32,215 bases of DNA from the NCBI GenBank assembly GCA_947626485.1, contig CANQSG010000003.1:1-32215 (forward strand). The letters are read 5' to 3'. A program made the position numbers and the translations under genes. The notes below the pieces were generated by a model. That model was not told where the DNA came from. It did not search any database and saw only the letters and a list, made by a program, of their open reading frames with translations. Origin of the DNA: an uncultured Clostridia bacterium (GTDB lineage: Bacteria > Bacillota > Clostridia > Oscillospirales > Acutalibacteraceae). Below, piece after piece: positions 24,674 to 32,215 of the stretch (the stretch's first letter is position 1; each line of letters opens with the position of its first letter).

Positions 24674-26020
24674 TTATTTTTTCCGTTTTTCGGGTTTGTC
24701 CTCGGGGATGGGGCGGTAGACGACCTTGCGGGTCTTTTTGCGCCCCTTGCGGTTGAGCAGCAGCACAAGCAGCAGAAAAATGAAGATCGCGAGCAGCGCC
24801 AGCGCGACAAACAGCAGAAAGATTCGCGAGGAAACAAGGTCGGTCACGCGGCGCCAGAGCACCAGCCAAAAGCTCGCGGGCACCGATTCCGCCGCGACGA
24901 GCCGGACGCTGCCGAGCTTTTCCTCGGCGTAATACAGGTCGGCCGTGCCGAGGACGTCGCCCTTTTGGATCGGGGCGTCGAAGGTCGGGCGGTCGAGGTG
25001 GGGCTCGACGCGCACCGTCGAGGAATCGGCCTCCACGGGCAGCACGGCGGACAGCCCGTTTTCGAGCAGCAGCGGCACGTGGTCGACGTCCCGCGAAAGG
25101 GCGACCGGCGCCTCGCCGACCGGCGTCTGGGGGTCGATGACCGATTTGTATTCGAAGCTGTTGAACGCCCAGCGGAAGAGGTTGCGCGCGTCGGTGAACT
25201 CCCGCCGCACCGTGTTGCCCTTGTCGTCGGTCGGCGGGCAGCCCATGACGATGCAGAGGTAGTGATACCCGCCGTATTCCGCGGTGTTGACAAGGCACCG
25301 CCCCGCCTCGTCGGTGTAGGCGGTCTTGCCCTGCCGGGCGTAGGAGTAATAATACGCCGTCGAGCGGTCGATGAGGAAATTGGTCGTCACGAGGGTGCGG
25401 GCGGGGGAGAGGTTCGTCGCCGCCATTTCGTAGCGCGCGGCGGCGGTCACCTCGCAGAAGGCGTCAAAGGTCAGCGCGTGGCGGAATAATAAGGCGAGGT
25501 CGTTGACCGTCGTGTAATGGTCGGCGTGGTGCGAGCCGTAAACGTCGGCGTAGTGCGTGCCGGTCATGCCGAGCGCCTGCGCCCGCGCGTTCATCTGGTC
25601 GATAAAGGCGGCGTTGCTGCCCGCGCAGTATTCGGCGATGACGTTGGCGGCGTCGGCAGCCGAGGGCACCAGCAGGCAGTAGAGCAGCTGGCGGGCGGTC
25701 AGCTGTTCGCCGGCCTTTAACTCCATCACGGCAAGCCCGGTGCCGAGCAGGGAATTGACGGCGTTTTTCGAGACGGTGACGGTCGTGCCGTCGAGGTCGG
25801 ATACCTTTTCGAGCAGCAGCACCGCCGTCATGACCGTCGTCAGCGAGGCGGGAAAGACCCGCTCGTCCGCGCCCTTTGTATAGAGCACGTCGCCGGTGTC
25901 GAGGCTGACGAGCAGCGCCTGCCGGGCGTTGAGCGAAAAGCCGGTGATCTGATAAGCCGAGGCGGGAACGGCGGTGAAAAGCAACAGCCCGAGCAGGAGG
26001 CAGAGGAGCCTTTTTTTCAT
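24674..26020 (-). CDS. D,D-carboxypeptidase homologue (DacF/PBP5-like) lacking the catalytic motifs
   Basis: This 448-residue protein starts at ATG 26020. A signal peptide (1-22) is followed by a peptidase S11 domain (about 24-275), a C-terminal beta-rich domain (about 300-385) and one membrane helix (about 397-425) with a basic tail. The family normally trims the terminal D-Ala of peptidoglycan stems. All three active-site motifs are altered: SLTT (59-62) in place of SxxK, SAA (120-122) in place of SxN, and KTA (232-234) in place of KTG. Surrounding sequence stays highly typical (FPASLTTVMTA, SAADAANVIAEY, KTAYTDEAGRCLV), and the frame is intact. It is therefore probably a non-catalytic peptidoglycan-binding or scaffolding protein. 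The gene is followed by the dtxR-like regulator. Confidence 0.88.
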   Translation of the reverse strand: MKKRLLCLLLGLLLFTAVPASAYQITGFSLNARQALLVSLDTGDVLYTKGADERVFPASLTTVMTAVLLLEKVSDLDGTTVTVSKNAVNSLLGTGLAVMELKAGEQLTARQLLYCLLVPSAADAANVIAEYCAGSNAAFIDQMNARAQALGMTGTHYADVYGSHHADHYTTVNDLALLFRHALTFDAFCEVTAAARYEMAATNLSPARTLVTTNFLIDRSTAYYYSYARQGKTAYTDEAGRCLVNTAEYGGYHYLCIVMGCPPTDDKGNTVRREFTDARNLFRWAFNSFEYKSVIDPQTPVGEAPVALSRDVDHVPLLLENGLSAVLPVEADSSTVRVEPHLDRPTFDAPIQKGDVLGTADLYYAEEKLGSVRLVAAESVPASFWLVLWRRVTDLVSSRIFLLFVALALLAIFIFLLLVLLLNRKGRKKTRKVVYRPIPEDKPEKRKK

Positions 26021-26048
26021 TGAAATCTCTCCGAATATATAGTATAAT
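26020..26048 (+). promoter_or_regulatory. Candidate rightward promoter upstream of the metallophosphoesterase gene
   Basis: TTGAAA (26020-26025), a 17-bp spacer and TATAAT (26043-26048). The -35 overlaps the start codon of the divergent carboxypeptidase-like gene. The leader to the next plus-strand gene would be about 130 nt and includes a CGACTTT/AAAGTCG hairpin. Confidence 0.5.
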
Positions 26049-26096
26049 AACGCTGGAAGCGACTTTGGCGTGAAAAAAGTCGAAGGGCTTTCTTAT

Positions 26097-26125
26097 AGTA
26101 TACCTTAAAACTCGCAAAATGAAAA
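26097..26125 (-). promoter_or_regulatory. Candidate leftward promoter of the carboxypeptidase-like gene
   Basis: On the minus strand: TTTTCA (26125-26120), a 17-bp spacer and TATACT (26102-26097). The match is moderate. It would give a leader of about 70 nt. Confidence 0.4.
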
Positions 26126-26185
26126 GACATTCTTTTGGCTGACGGCATAATTTTTTTTCGCGCAGTCGGAAAAGAGGAACGAAAC

Positions 26186-26899
26186 ATGGTCTATGTAACG
26201 GGGGATATGCACGGCGACGAGGCGCGCCTGTTCGACCGGGAATGGCGCAAATTAAAACCGGGCGACACCCTCATCGCGCTCGGGGACTTCGGCTATCTCT
26301 GGAACGGCAGCGCCCGCGAAAAGAGCACCGTCGAATGGCTCGGCAGCCGGAAATTCACCGTCGCCTTTCTCGACGGCCCCCACGAAAATTACGATGCGAT
26401 CCGCAAATGCCGCACGACTTATTGGAAGGGCGGCATGGTGCACCGCATTCGCGGCAACCTGCTGCACCTGATGCGCGGGCAGGTCTTCACGATCGAGGGC
26501 ATGCGGCTTTTCACCTTCGGCGGCGGGGAGAGCGACGACAAGGAAATGCGGCTCGAACAGGGCTTCTGGTGGGAGGATGAAATGCCCTCCCCGACCGAAA
26601 TGGCGGACGGCGCCCGCCGCCTCGACGAGATCGGCTGCCGCGTGGATTACATTCTGACCCACGAGCCGCCGTCGCTCGTGAAAAGCGCGATGCTCATGCG
26701 CTTCGGCGAGCCGGAATCGGTCAGCAAGCTCAACGGCTACCTCGAAGAGATCGGCCGCGCCTGCGAATACCGCAACTGGTATTTCGGCGCGATGCACGAG
26801 GACAGGCGGGTCACGCCGCGCCACACCTGCGTTTACCGCAAGCTGCTGCCCCTCGCGCCGCCGCCGCACCCCGCCGAAGAACCGGACGACGAGGTCTGA
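26186..26899 (+). CDS. Metallophosphoesterase-fold protein with altered metal-binding motifs
   Basis: This 237-residue cytosolic protein starts at ATG 26186 (MVYVTGDMHGD), after AAAGAGGAAC; an upstream ATG at 26135 lacks a site. The calcineurin-like phosphoesterase order is visible: GDMHGD (6-11), LGDFGYLW (32-39), DGPHENYD (63-70), GQVFTIEGMRLFTFGGGES (98-116), ILTHEPP (156-161) and WYFGAMHED (198-206). Two normally conserved ligands are missing. GNHE reads GPHE (P65), and GHxH reads GAMH (A202). The rest of the protein matches the family closely. Activity is thus doubtful; it may be a binding protein or have reduced metal occupancy. It stands alone with its own likely promoter, between the carboxypeptidase-like and ClC genes. 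Confidence 0.82.
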   Translation: MVYVTGDMHGDEARLFDREWRKLKPGDTLIALGDFGYLWNGSAREKSTVEWLGSRKFTVAFLDGPHENYDAIRKCRTTYWKGGMVHRIRGNLLHLMRGQVFTIEGMRLFTFGGGESDDKEMRLEQGFWWEDEMPSPTEMADGARRLDEIGCRVDYILTHEPPSLVKSAMLMRFGEPESVSKLNGYLEEIGRACEYRNWYFGAMHEDRRVTPRHTCVYRKLLPLAPPPHPAEEPDDEV

Positions 26900-26936
26900 C
26901 GGCATTCGACGAAATTCGACAAAAGCACATTCCAAA

Positions 26937-26959
26937 GCCCACGTTTCGACGTGGGCGCG
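26937..26959 (+). terminator. UUCG-capped hairpin, possible weak terminator
   Basis: GCCCACGT (26937-26944), a TTCG loop and ACGTGGGC (26949-26956) form a perfect 8-bp stem, followed by GCGTTTA. The T-run is short, so termination may be partial and the ClC gene downstream may be reached by read-through. Confidence 0.5.
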
Positions 26960-26984
26960 TTTACGCGGACGGGAGGGATTTTGC

Positions 26985-28186
26985 TTGCAGGTTAAAAAAC
27001 GCGTCGTCGCCTGGTGCGCGCTGCTGCTGACGGGGCTTTGCGGCGGGCTGCTCGGCGCACTGTTCCACCTCAGCCTCGACGTTTCGACGCGCGCGCGGCA
27101 GTCCTTTCGGCCGCTTCTCTTCGCGCTGCCCCTCGCCGGGCTTCTGATCGTCGGGCTTTACCGCCTGCTGCGCGTGCCCTTTTCGACGGGCACGCATCAG
27201 GTGCTTTCCGCCGTCCGGGGCGAAAAACCGATTGCCCCGGCGCTCGCCCCCGCGATCTTCGGCGGCGCGGTGCTGACCCACCTGTGCGGCGGGTCGGCGG
27301 GCAGGGAGGGGGCAGCGCTGCAGCTCGGCGGGAGTTTAGGCAGCGCGCTCAGCCGGCTGTTTCGCCTGCCTTCCGCATGGGGCTCTCTGGCGGCGACGGC
27401 GGGCATGAGCGCCGTCTTTTCCGCCCTGTTCGGCACGCCCTTTGCCGCCGCCTTTTTCTGCGCCGAGGTGCTGTGTGTGCGCCGGTTCTCGCTGCCCGGT
27501 CTGGTCGCGGGGCTCGTCGGCGCGCTGCCGGCGGCGGGCGTCGCGCGGCTGCTCGGCGTCGCCCCCGTGCGGTATCAAATTCCGACCCTGCCCGGTCTCT
27601 CACCGCAGAGCGTCTGGTGCTGACGGCGGGCTGCGTCGCGCTGGCACTCTTGTTTTGCACGGTTCTGCGCATCGCGCACGGCGGAGCGAGGCGGCTGATC
27701 CCCAACGCGGCGCTGCGCATCGTCGTCGTCGGGCTGCTGCTCGTCGGGCTGTCGCTCTGCTGCCCCTCGGGGGATTACAACGGCGCGGGCGCCGACGTGA
27801 TCGCGCGCGCCGTCGGCGGGGACGCCCGCCCCGAGGCCTTCGCCCTGAAGCTGGTTTTCACCGCCCTGACCCTCGCCGCGGGGTATCGCGGGGGCGAGAT
27901 CGTGCCGGTCTTTTTCCTCGGCTCGACCTTCGGCGCGGCGTTCGGCGGCCTGCTCGGCCTGCCGCCGGGGTTCGCGGCGTCGCTCGGCATGATGAGCTGC
28001 TTCTGTGCCGCCACCAAGACCCCGCTCGCCTCCTTCCTGATGGCGCTCGAGCTCTTTTCCGGCGCGGGCGCGCTCTGGTTCCTGCCGGTCTGCGCCCTCA
28101 GCTTCTTCGCGTCGGGTCGAAACGGGCTCTACGGCGAAAGCGAGCACCCGTTTTTCCCCCGAAAACGCGAAAAACGATCCGCATAA
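26985..28186 (+). pseudogene. ClC-family chloride (or fluoride) channel/antiporter, interrupted by a frameshift
   Basis: This is a polytopic membrane protein of about 400 residues when repaired. The start is TTG 26985, after GGGAGGGA. Frame one runs to 27623 with STGTHQVLSAVRGEKP and the selectivity/gating motif GGSAGREGAALQLGGSLGS. It ends early just after VRYQIPTLPGLS. Homology resumes in another frame near 27600 (TAERLVLTAGCVALAL) and continues to 28186 with SGDYNGAGADVI, GGEIVPVFFLGSTFGAAFGG and ATKTPLASFLMALEL. The frame change fits loss of one base between about 27591 and 27606. Both halves are otherwise intact. The small size and GREGA motif are compatible with a halide or fluoride exporter, but specificity cannot be read here. 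It shares a terminator with the convergent esterase. Confidence 0.8.
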
Positions 28187-28200
28187 AGACGAAAAAAAAC

Positions 28201-28245
28201 AGCGCCCCGATCCTCTGCTGCGGCAGGGTCGGGGCGCTCCTTTTT
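28201..28245. terminator. Bidirectional terminator between clc and the esterase gene
   Basis: AGCGCCCCGATCCT (28201-28214) pairs with AGGGTCGGGGCGCT (28225-28238), 14 bp with one G-T. CC and five T follow on the plus strand. On the minus strand a G and then eight T (28199-28192) follow. Confidence 0.92.
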
Positions 28246-28249
28246 GCGT

Positions 28250-29125
28250 TTATTGCGCCGTCGGCAAAACGGTAAAGGTTTCGGTGAACCGCGCCTTTTT
28301 GAAGGGCGCGCCCGCCTCTTCGGGACGGCCGAACAGCCGGGTCAGCCAGGCGATGGAAAGCGGCATCCAGCCCGCCGCGTCGGCGTCGACAAGCCCCGTC
28401 GTCACCGTCGCGAGCGCCAGACCGTGGCAGCCGTTGGGGTAAACGTGCAGCTCGGCGGGCACGCCGGCGTGGATCAGCGCGGCGGCGAAGATCAGGCTGT
28501 CCTCCACCGGGACGGAGGTGTCCCGCGCGGTGTGGAACAGGAAGGTCGGCGGCGTGTGGGGGCCGACCTGCTCCTGCGTGTTGAGCAGGCGGGTGACGGT
28601 CTCGGCGTCGCCGTCGCCGATGAGACGCTGCAGGTTGCCGGAATTCTTGATCCAGGAGGTCGAAATGACCGGATAGCCGAGGATCAGGGCGTTCGGGCGC
28701 ACCTCCTCCGCCTTGAAACCGCCGAGGGCGAGGAATTCCTCCCGGTTCCACAGCGTGCCGAGCGTGGCGGCGAGGTGGCCGCCCGCCGAAAAGCCGCAGA
28801 CCGCGATTTTATCGGGCAGCAGGGCGAATTCCTCGGCGTGCGCGCGCAGGAAGCGCATCGCCGCGAAGATGTCGAGCAGGGGGCGGGGAAAGGCGGCGTC
28901 CGCGCCCAAAGAATAGCGCAGGACAAAGGTGTGGAACCCGGCGGCGAGGTAGGGCATGGCGATGGGGTCGGCCTCGCGGTCGGAGCACATCGAATAGCCG
29001 CCGCCCGGCACGACCAGCACGGTCGGACGGGGGGCGGGCTCGGGGCCGCGATCCAGGTTGTTGAACTGGAAGCGCGTCAGGGTGACCGCCGGGTCGTTCG
29101 TCGGATGGTAAACGTTCGTCAGCAT
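28250..29125 (-). CDS. Alpha/beta-hydrolase esterase (carbohydrate-esterase/lipase-like)
   Basis: This 291-residue cytosolic hydrolase has no signal peptide. The start is ATG 29125, after AGGAGGAG, which lies inside the end of the NUDIX gene. The oxyanion-hole motif VVPGGGYSMCS (about 38-48), the nucleophile elbow GFSAGG (S113) and the acid and base D202 and H234 (HTARDTSVP, NGCHGLAL) form a complete Ser-Asp-His triad. The overall layout resembles the acetyl-xylan/BD-FAE-type esterases common in gut bacteria. The substrate could be an acetylated or feruloylated sugar; this is an inference from family only. It overlaps the NUDIX gene by 7 nt and is translated from the same transcript. Confidence 0.87.
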   Translation of the reverse strand: MLTNVYHPTNDPAVTLTRFQFNNLDRGPEPAPRPTVLVVPGGGYSMCSDREADPIAMPYLAAGFHTFVLRYSLGADAAFPRPLLDIFAAMRFLRAHAEEFALLPDKIAVCGFSAGGHLAATLGTLWNREEFLALGGFKAEEVRPNALILGYPVISTSWIKNSGNLQRLIGDGDAETVTRLLNTQEQVGPHTPPTFLFHTARDTSVPVEDSLIFAAALIHAGVPAELHVYPNGCHGLALATVTTGLVDADAAGWMPLSIAWLTRLFGRPEEAGAPFKKARFTETFTVLPTAQ

Positions 29126-29691
29126 GATTGATCTCCTCCTGTATGACCCGGCGCGCCCGTCTGCCGCAGCAGGGCGACCTTCAGCAGCGCAACCTGGGTT
29201 TTTGCGTCCTTGATCTCGCCCGCCAGCACCATCTTCACCGCTTCTTCGAGCGGGATGCGGTCGGGCTCTAAAAATTCGTCGTCGTCGGGGCGGGTCTCGC
29301 CGAAGGTCAGACCGGTCGCGAGAAACAGGTGAATGACCTCCGCGCAGTAGCCGGGCGAGGGGTAGAGGACGCCGAGCGGCTCGTAATGCGCCGCCGCAGC
29401 GCCGGTCTCCTCGCGCAGCTCGCGTTTCCCGGTGGCGAGCGGGTCCTCGCCCCGGTCGCGCTTGCCCGCCGGAATTTCAAGCAAAACCTCGCGGTAGGGG
29501 TAGCGGAATTGCCGCACAAACAAGACCTCGTCGCGGTCGGTCAGCGCCACAACGCCGACGCCGCCGGGGTGGTCGATGACCTCCCGCGTCGCTTCACCGC
29601 CGTCGGGCAGGCGCACGCGGTCGACCCGCAGGTCGATGATGCGGCCGTGATAATAGGTTTCGCCGGACAGTTGCTGTTCGATCAGATTCAT
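29119..29691 (-). CDS. NUDIX hydrolase, ADP-ribose pyrophosphatase type
   Basis: This 190-residue cytosolic enzyme starts at ATG 29691, seven bases after AGGAGGG. An in-frame ATG 21 bases upstream has no site. A complete NUDIX box occupies residues 76-98 (G76, E82, R90-E91, E94-E95, G97), preceded by FVRQFRYPYREVLLEIPAG, which is typical of the ADP-ribose pyrophosphatase subgroup, and followed by LYPSPGYCAEVIHLFLA. It probably hydrolyses ADP-ribose or another nucleoside diphosphate sugar to control its level. It is the first gene of the two-gene unit with the esterase. Confidence 0.92.
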   Translation of the reverse strand: MNLIEQQLSGETYYHGRIIDLRVDRVRLPDGGEATREVIDHPGGVGVVALTDRDEVLFVRQFRYPYREVLLEIPAGKRDRGEDPLATGKRELREETGAAAAHYEPLGVLYPSPGYCAEVIHLFLATGLTFGETRPDDDEFLEPDRIPLEEAVKMVLAGEIKDAKTQVALLKVALLRQTGAPGHTGGDQSC

Positions 29692-29753
29692 GAAGGCGCC
29701 CTCCTGCGTCATATATATGGGAAGAAAACGGAAACGAAAAGGAGCCGGAGCGG

Positions 29754-30659
29754 ATGGAAGAAAGCAGGATAAGACCCGTGGAATACGATTACCTCGGCTA
29801 TCGCAGGCAAATCGAGGCGCTCTGCCGCGCCTACGGCTCGCTGCAAAGCTACGTCATCGGCAGGTCGGCGGCGGGGCGCGACCTCTGGGCGCTGCGGGTC
29901 GGCAGGGCGAGCGAATACGTGCTTTTTGCCGCCGCGTTTCACGGCAGCGAGCGCATCACCTGCTCGCTGCTGCTGCGCTTCCTCGAGGAGCTCTGCGAGG
30001 CGCTGCAGACCGACGGCGAGATCGCGGGGCTGCGGGCGCGCAACGCCATGTTTGGGCGGGGGCTCCTCGTCGTCCCCCTCGTCAACCCCGACGGCTGCGA
30101 GATCGCCCTGCGCGGGTCGATCGCCTGCGGGCGGCAGGCGCCGGAATTTGCGAGGCTCTGCCGGGGCGATTTTCGGCATTGGAACGCCAACCTGCGGGGC
30201 GTCGACCTCAATCACAACTTCGACGCGGGTTGGCAGGCGCTGCGCGAGCGGGAGCGCGCGGCGGGCATCTACGGCCCCGGCCCCACCCGCTTCGGCGGTT
30301 TTCGCCCCGAAAGCGAGCCCGAGACCGTCGCCCTAACGCGGCTTTGCTGGAACGGCCGCATTCGCCACGTCGTCGCCTTTCACACGCAGGGCGAGGTGAT
30401 CTACTGGACGGCGGGCGAAAAGCAGCCCGCCCGCGCCGCGAAAATGGCGGAGATTTTAGCGACCGCCTCGGGCTATGCGCTCGACGTTCCGGTCGGGCTG
30501 GCGGAGGGCGGCGGCTTCAAGGACTGGTTCATCGAGACCTTCGACCGCCCGGGCTTCACCGTCGAGGTCGGCAGGGGAGAAAACCCGCTGCCGGCGTCCG
30601 ACCTGCCCGCGCTCTACGACCGCCTGCGGGAAATGCTGATGCTCGCGGTTATTCTCTGA
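29754..30659 (+). CDS. M14 family zinc carboxypeptidase, probably gamma-D-glutamyl-diamino acid peptidase type
   Basis: This 301-residue protein starts at ATG 29754, after AAAAGGAG, with no signal peptide or membrane segment. Zinc ligands are visible as H63-x-x-E66 (AFHGSE) and H210 (FHTQGE), and the catalytic glutamate as E271 (FTVEVG). NPDG (111-114) and VDLNHNFDAGW (about 150-160) fill the substrate-binding positions. The DLNHNFDAGW form, with His where classical carboxypeptidases have Arg, is common among the Firmicutes peptidoglycan-peptide M14 enzymes. It probably cleaves cell-wall peptides during recycling, though this is inferred. It is divergent from the NUDIX gene, with the two starts about 60 nt apart. 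Confidence 0.9.
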   Translation: MEESRIRPVEYDYLGYRRQIEALCRAYGSLQSYVIGRSAAGRDLWALRVGRASEYVLFAAAFHGSERITCSLLLRFLEELCEALQTDGEIAGLRARNAMFGRGLLVVPLVNPDGCEIALRGSIACGRQAPEFARLCRGDFRHWNANLRGVDLNHNFDAGWQALRERERAAGIYGPGPTRFGGFRPESEPETVALTRLCWNGRIRHVVAFHTQGEVIYWTAGEKQPARAAKMAEILATASGYALDVPVGLAEGGGFKDWFIETFDRPGFTVEVGRGENPLPASDLPALYDRLREMLMLAVIL

Positions 30660-30774
30660 AAAATTCCGCTCGCATTTCCGGCGTGCTTCCCCATTTTAGC
30701 ACACCCGCCGCCGCAGCGCAAGGGGCAAATTTGCGCACTTGCCGCGCAAACTGCGAAAAAAATCCCGAAAACGC

Positions 30775-30804
30775 TTGACAACGGCGGTCGGCATACAGTA
30801 ATAT
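30775..30804 (+). promoter_or_regulatory. Promoter of glyQS
   Basis: A perfect TTGACA (30775-30780), an 18-bp spacer and TAATAT (30799-30804). The leader of about 85 nt contains a small TGCGG/CCGCA hairpin but no T-box consensus. The region 30660-30774 between the M14 gene and this promoter shows nothing else I can name beyond a TTTGCGC/GCGCAAA inverted repeat. Confidence 0.75.
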
Positions 30805-30895
30805 AAAATGGAATGCGGGCTATCCGCACACCGCGGCGCGCCGTTCGGGTCGCAAAAATCCCGCGCCCGCCGCGCTTTGGAAAAGAGGAAGCTGA

Positions 30896-32215
30896 ATGGA
30901 AAATTCAAAGAAAAGCATGGAAACGATCGTCGCGCTGGCGAAGGGACGCGGCTTTGTCTACGCGGGCAGCGAGATTTACGGCGGCCTGTCCAACACCTGG
31001 GACTACGGCCCGCTCGGCGTCGAGTTCAAAAACAACGTCAAAAAGGCGTGGTGGAAGAGCTTCGTGCAGGAAAACCCCTACAACGTCGGGCTCGACAGCG
31101 CGATTCTGATGAATCCGCAGGTCTGGGTCGCGTCGGGGCACGTCGGCGGCTTTTCCGACCCGCTGATGGACTGCAAGCAGTGCAAGACCCGCCACCGCGC
31201 GGACAAGCTCATCGAGGACACCGGCGTCAACCCCGCCGGCTGGTCGTTCGAGCAGATGTCGGATTACATCCGCGAGCACCACATCACCTGCCCCGACTGC
31301 GGCGCCTGCGATTTCACCGATATCCGCAAGTTCAACCTGATGTTCAAGACCTTCCAGGGCGTGACCGAGGACGCGAAAAACGAGCTGTTTCTGCGCCCCG
31401 AGACGGCGCAGGGCATCTTCGTCAACTTCGCGAATATCCAGCGCACGACCCGCAAAAAGCTGCCCTTCGGCGTCTGCCAGATCGGCAAATCCTTCCGCAA
31501 CGAGATCACGCCGGGCAACTTCGTCTTCCGCACCCGCGAGTTCGAGCAGATGGAGCTCGAATTCTTCTGCAAGCCGGGCACCGACCTCGAATGGTTCGCC
31601 TATTGGAAGCAGACCTGCAAGGACTGGCTGCTGCGGCTCGGCATGCGGGAGGAAAATCTGCGGCTGCGCGACCACGAGCAGGCCGAGCTCTCGCACTATT
31701 CCAACGCGACGACCGACTTCGAATTTCTCTTCCCCTTCGGCTGGGGCGAGCTGTGGGGCATCGCCGACCGCACCGATTTCGACCTCAACGCCCACATTCG
31801 CCAGTCGGGCAAGACGCTCGACTATTTCGACCCCGACACGAACGAGCGCTTCGTGCCCTACGTCATCGAGCCGTCGCTCGGCGCCGACCGCGTGCTGCTC
31901 GCCTTCCTCTGCGACGCGTATGACGAGGAGGTCGACGAAAAGGGCGAGACCCGCGTCGTCCTGCGGCTGCACCCGGCGCTCGCTCCCTTCAAGGCCGCCG
32001 TGCTGCCGCTGAGCAAGAAGCTCGCCGAGCCCGCCGGGAAAATCCACGCGCAGCTGGCGAAGGAATTCATGGTCGATTACGACGACGCCGGCTCGATCGG
32101 CAAGCGCTATCGCCGCCAGGACGAGATCGGCACGCCGTTCTGCATCACCTATGACTTCGAGTCCGAGACCGACGGCTGCGTCACCGTGCGCGACCGCGAC
32201 ACGATGGCGCAGGAG
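30896..32215 (+). CDS. glyQS: Glycyl-tRNA synthetase (alpha2 type), cut by the window end
   Basis: This class II aminoacyl-tRNA synthetase charges tRNA-Gly in the cytosol. The start is ATG 30896, after AAAGAGGAAG. The 440 residues in the window include the N-terminal VYAGSEIYGGLSNTWDYGPLG, a zinc-binding insertion (C-x2-C pairs near DCKQCK and CPDCGACD), LFLRPETAQGIFVNF, motif 2 (GKSFRNEITPGNFVFRTREF), the LRDHEQAELSHYS segment and motif 3 region (VIEPSLGADRVLLAFLCDAY). The anticodon-binding domain starts at about 355 and runs out of the window. The frame is open to the end. It is the single-chain dimeric enzyme, not the alpha2-beta2 form. Confidence 0.95.
   Translation, partial: MENSKKSMETIVALAKGRGFVYAGSEIYGGLSNTWDYGPLGVEFKNNVKKAWWKSFVQENPYNVGLDSAILMNPQVWVASGHVGGFSDPLMDCKQCKTRHRADKLIEDTGVNPAGWSFEQMSDYIREHHITCPDCGACDFTDIRKFNLMFKTFQGVTEDAKNELFLRPETAQGIFVNFANIQRTTRKKLPFGVCQIGKSFRNEITPGNFVFRTREFEQMELEFFCKPGTDLEWFAYWKQTCKDWLLRLGMREENLRLRDHEQAELSHYSNATTDFEFLFPFGWGELWGIADRTDFDLNAHIRQSGKTLDYFDPDTNERFVPYVIEPSLGADRVLLAFLCDAYDEEVDEKGETRVVLRLHPALAPFKAAVLPLSKKLAEPAGKIHAQLAKEFMVDYDDAGSIGKRYRRQDEIGTPFCITYDFESETDGCVTVRDRDTMAQE

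Noticed and set aside
30805..30895. T-box leader for glyQS
   Set aside because: The leader is only about 85 nt and lacks the AGGGTGGNACCGCG box and a terminator; only a short hairpin is seen.

Overview
The window looks like chromosome from a high-GC, Gram-positive Clostridia (Oscillospiraceae/Ruminococcaceae-like, probably gut). This is inferred from Rex, a PASTA-type kinase-like protein, sortase-like surface proteins, ECF transport, DtxR-type regulation, DacF/YfhO/YetF families, sigma-A promoters with TGnTATAAT -10 boxes, and strong AGGAGG ribosome binding sites in very GC-rich coding sequence. It encodes no tRNA, rRNA, CRISPR array or insertion sequence that I can see. GC and codon style look even throughout, so it reads as core chromosome with one remarkable accessory operon.

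Layout. (1) 2-2149: the end of tcdA, then metY, which carries a one-base frameshift, then a perfect-stem terminator. (2) 2192-12112: a promoter, a cobalamin riboswitch with a two-terminator expression platform, and a tightly coupled seven-gene operon. The operon encodes a small HNH-repeat protein, two large exported alpha/alpha-toroid proteins, a DUF4430 protein, and a complete ECF transporter (EcfT, fused double ATPase, S component). (3) 12135-15789: cyclophilin, RfbA and two family 2 glycosyltransferases. (4) 15788-17581 on the minus strand: DUF4363, DUF421 and Rex. (5) 17610-20090 on the minus strand: a zinc-ribbon PASTA pseudokinase co-oriented with rex, and a YfbR-type nucleotidase. (6) 20245-24196: a GT-C mannosyltransferase-like protein and YfhO, reading away from yfbR through a palindromic double promoter. 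(7) 24280-26020 on the minus strand: a DtxR-family regulator and a D,D-carboxypeptidase homologue that lacks all three catalytic motifs. (8) 26186-28186: a metallophosphoesterase homologue with altered metal ligands and a frameshifted ClC channel. (9) 28250-29691 on the minus strand: an esterase and a NUDIX hydrolase. (10) 29754-32215: an M14 peptidase and the start of glycyl-tRNA synthetase.

The most interesting part is the riboswitch operon. Its two large surface proteins and the small DUF4430 protein carry the same two fold types, an alpha/alpha toroid and a transcobalamin-like C-terminal domain, that make up animal intrinsic factor and transcobalamin. Sitting behind a cobalamin riboswitch and next to an ECF importer, they are best read as a cell-surface cobamide capture and hand-off system. 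The fold assignments come from reading motifs, not from a search. The B12 role is inferred from riboswitch, domain type and transporter together.

A second theme is degenerate enzymes. The kinase-like protein, the carboxypeptidase homologue and the phosphoesterase homologue each keep the family scaffold but lack key catalytic or metal-binding residues. Two further genes (metY, clc) are each interrupted by an apparent one-base loss, which may be sequencing error.
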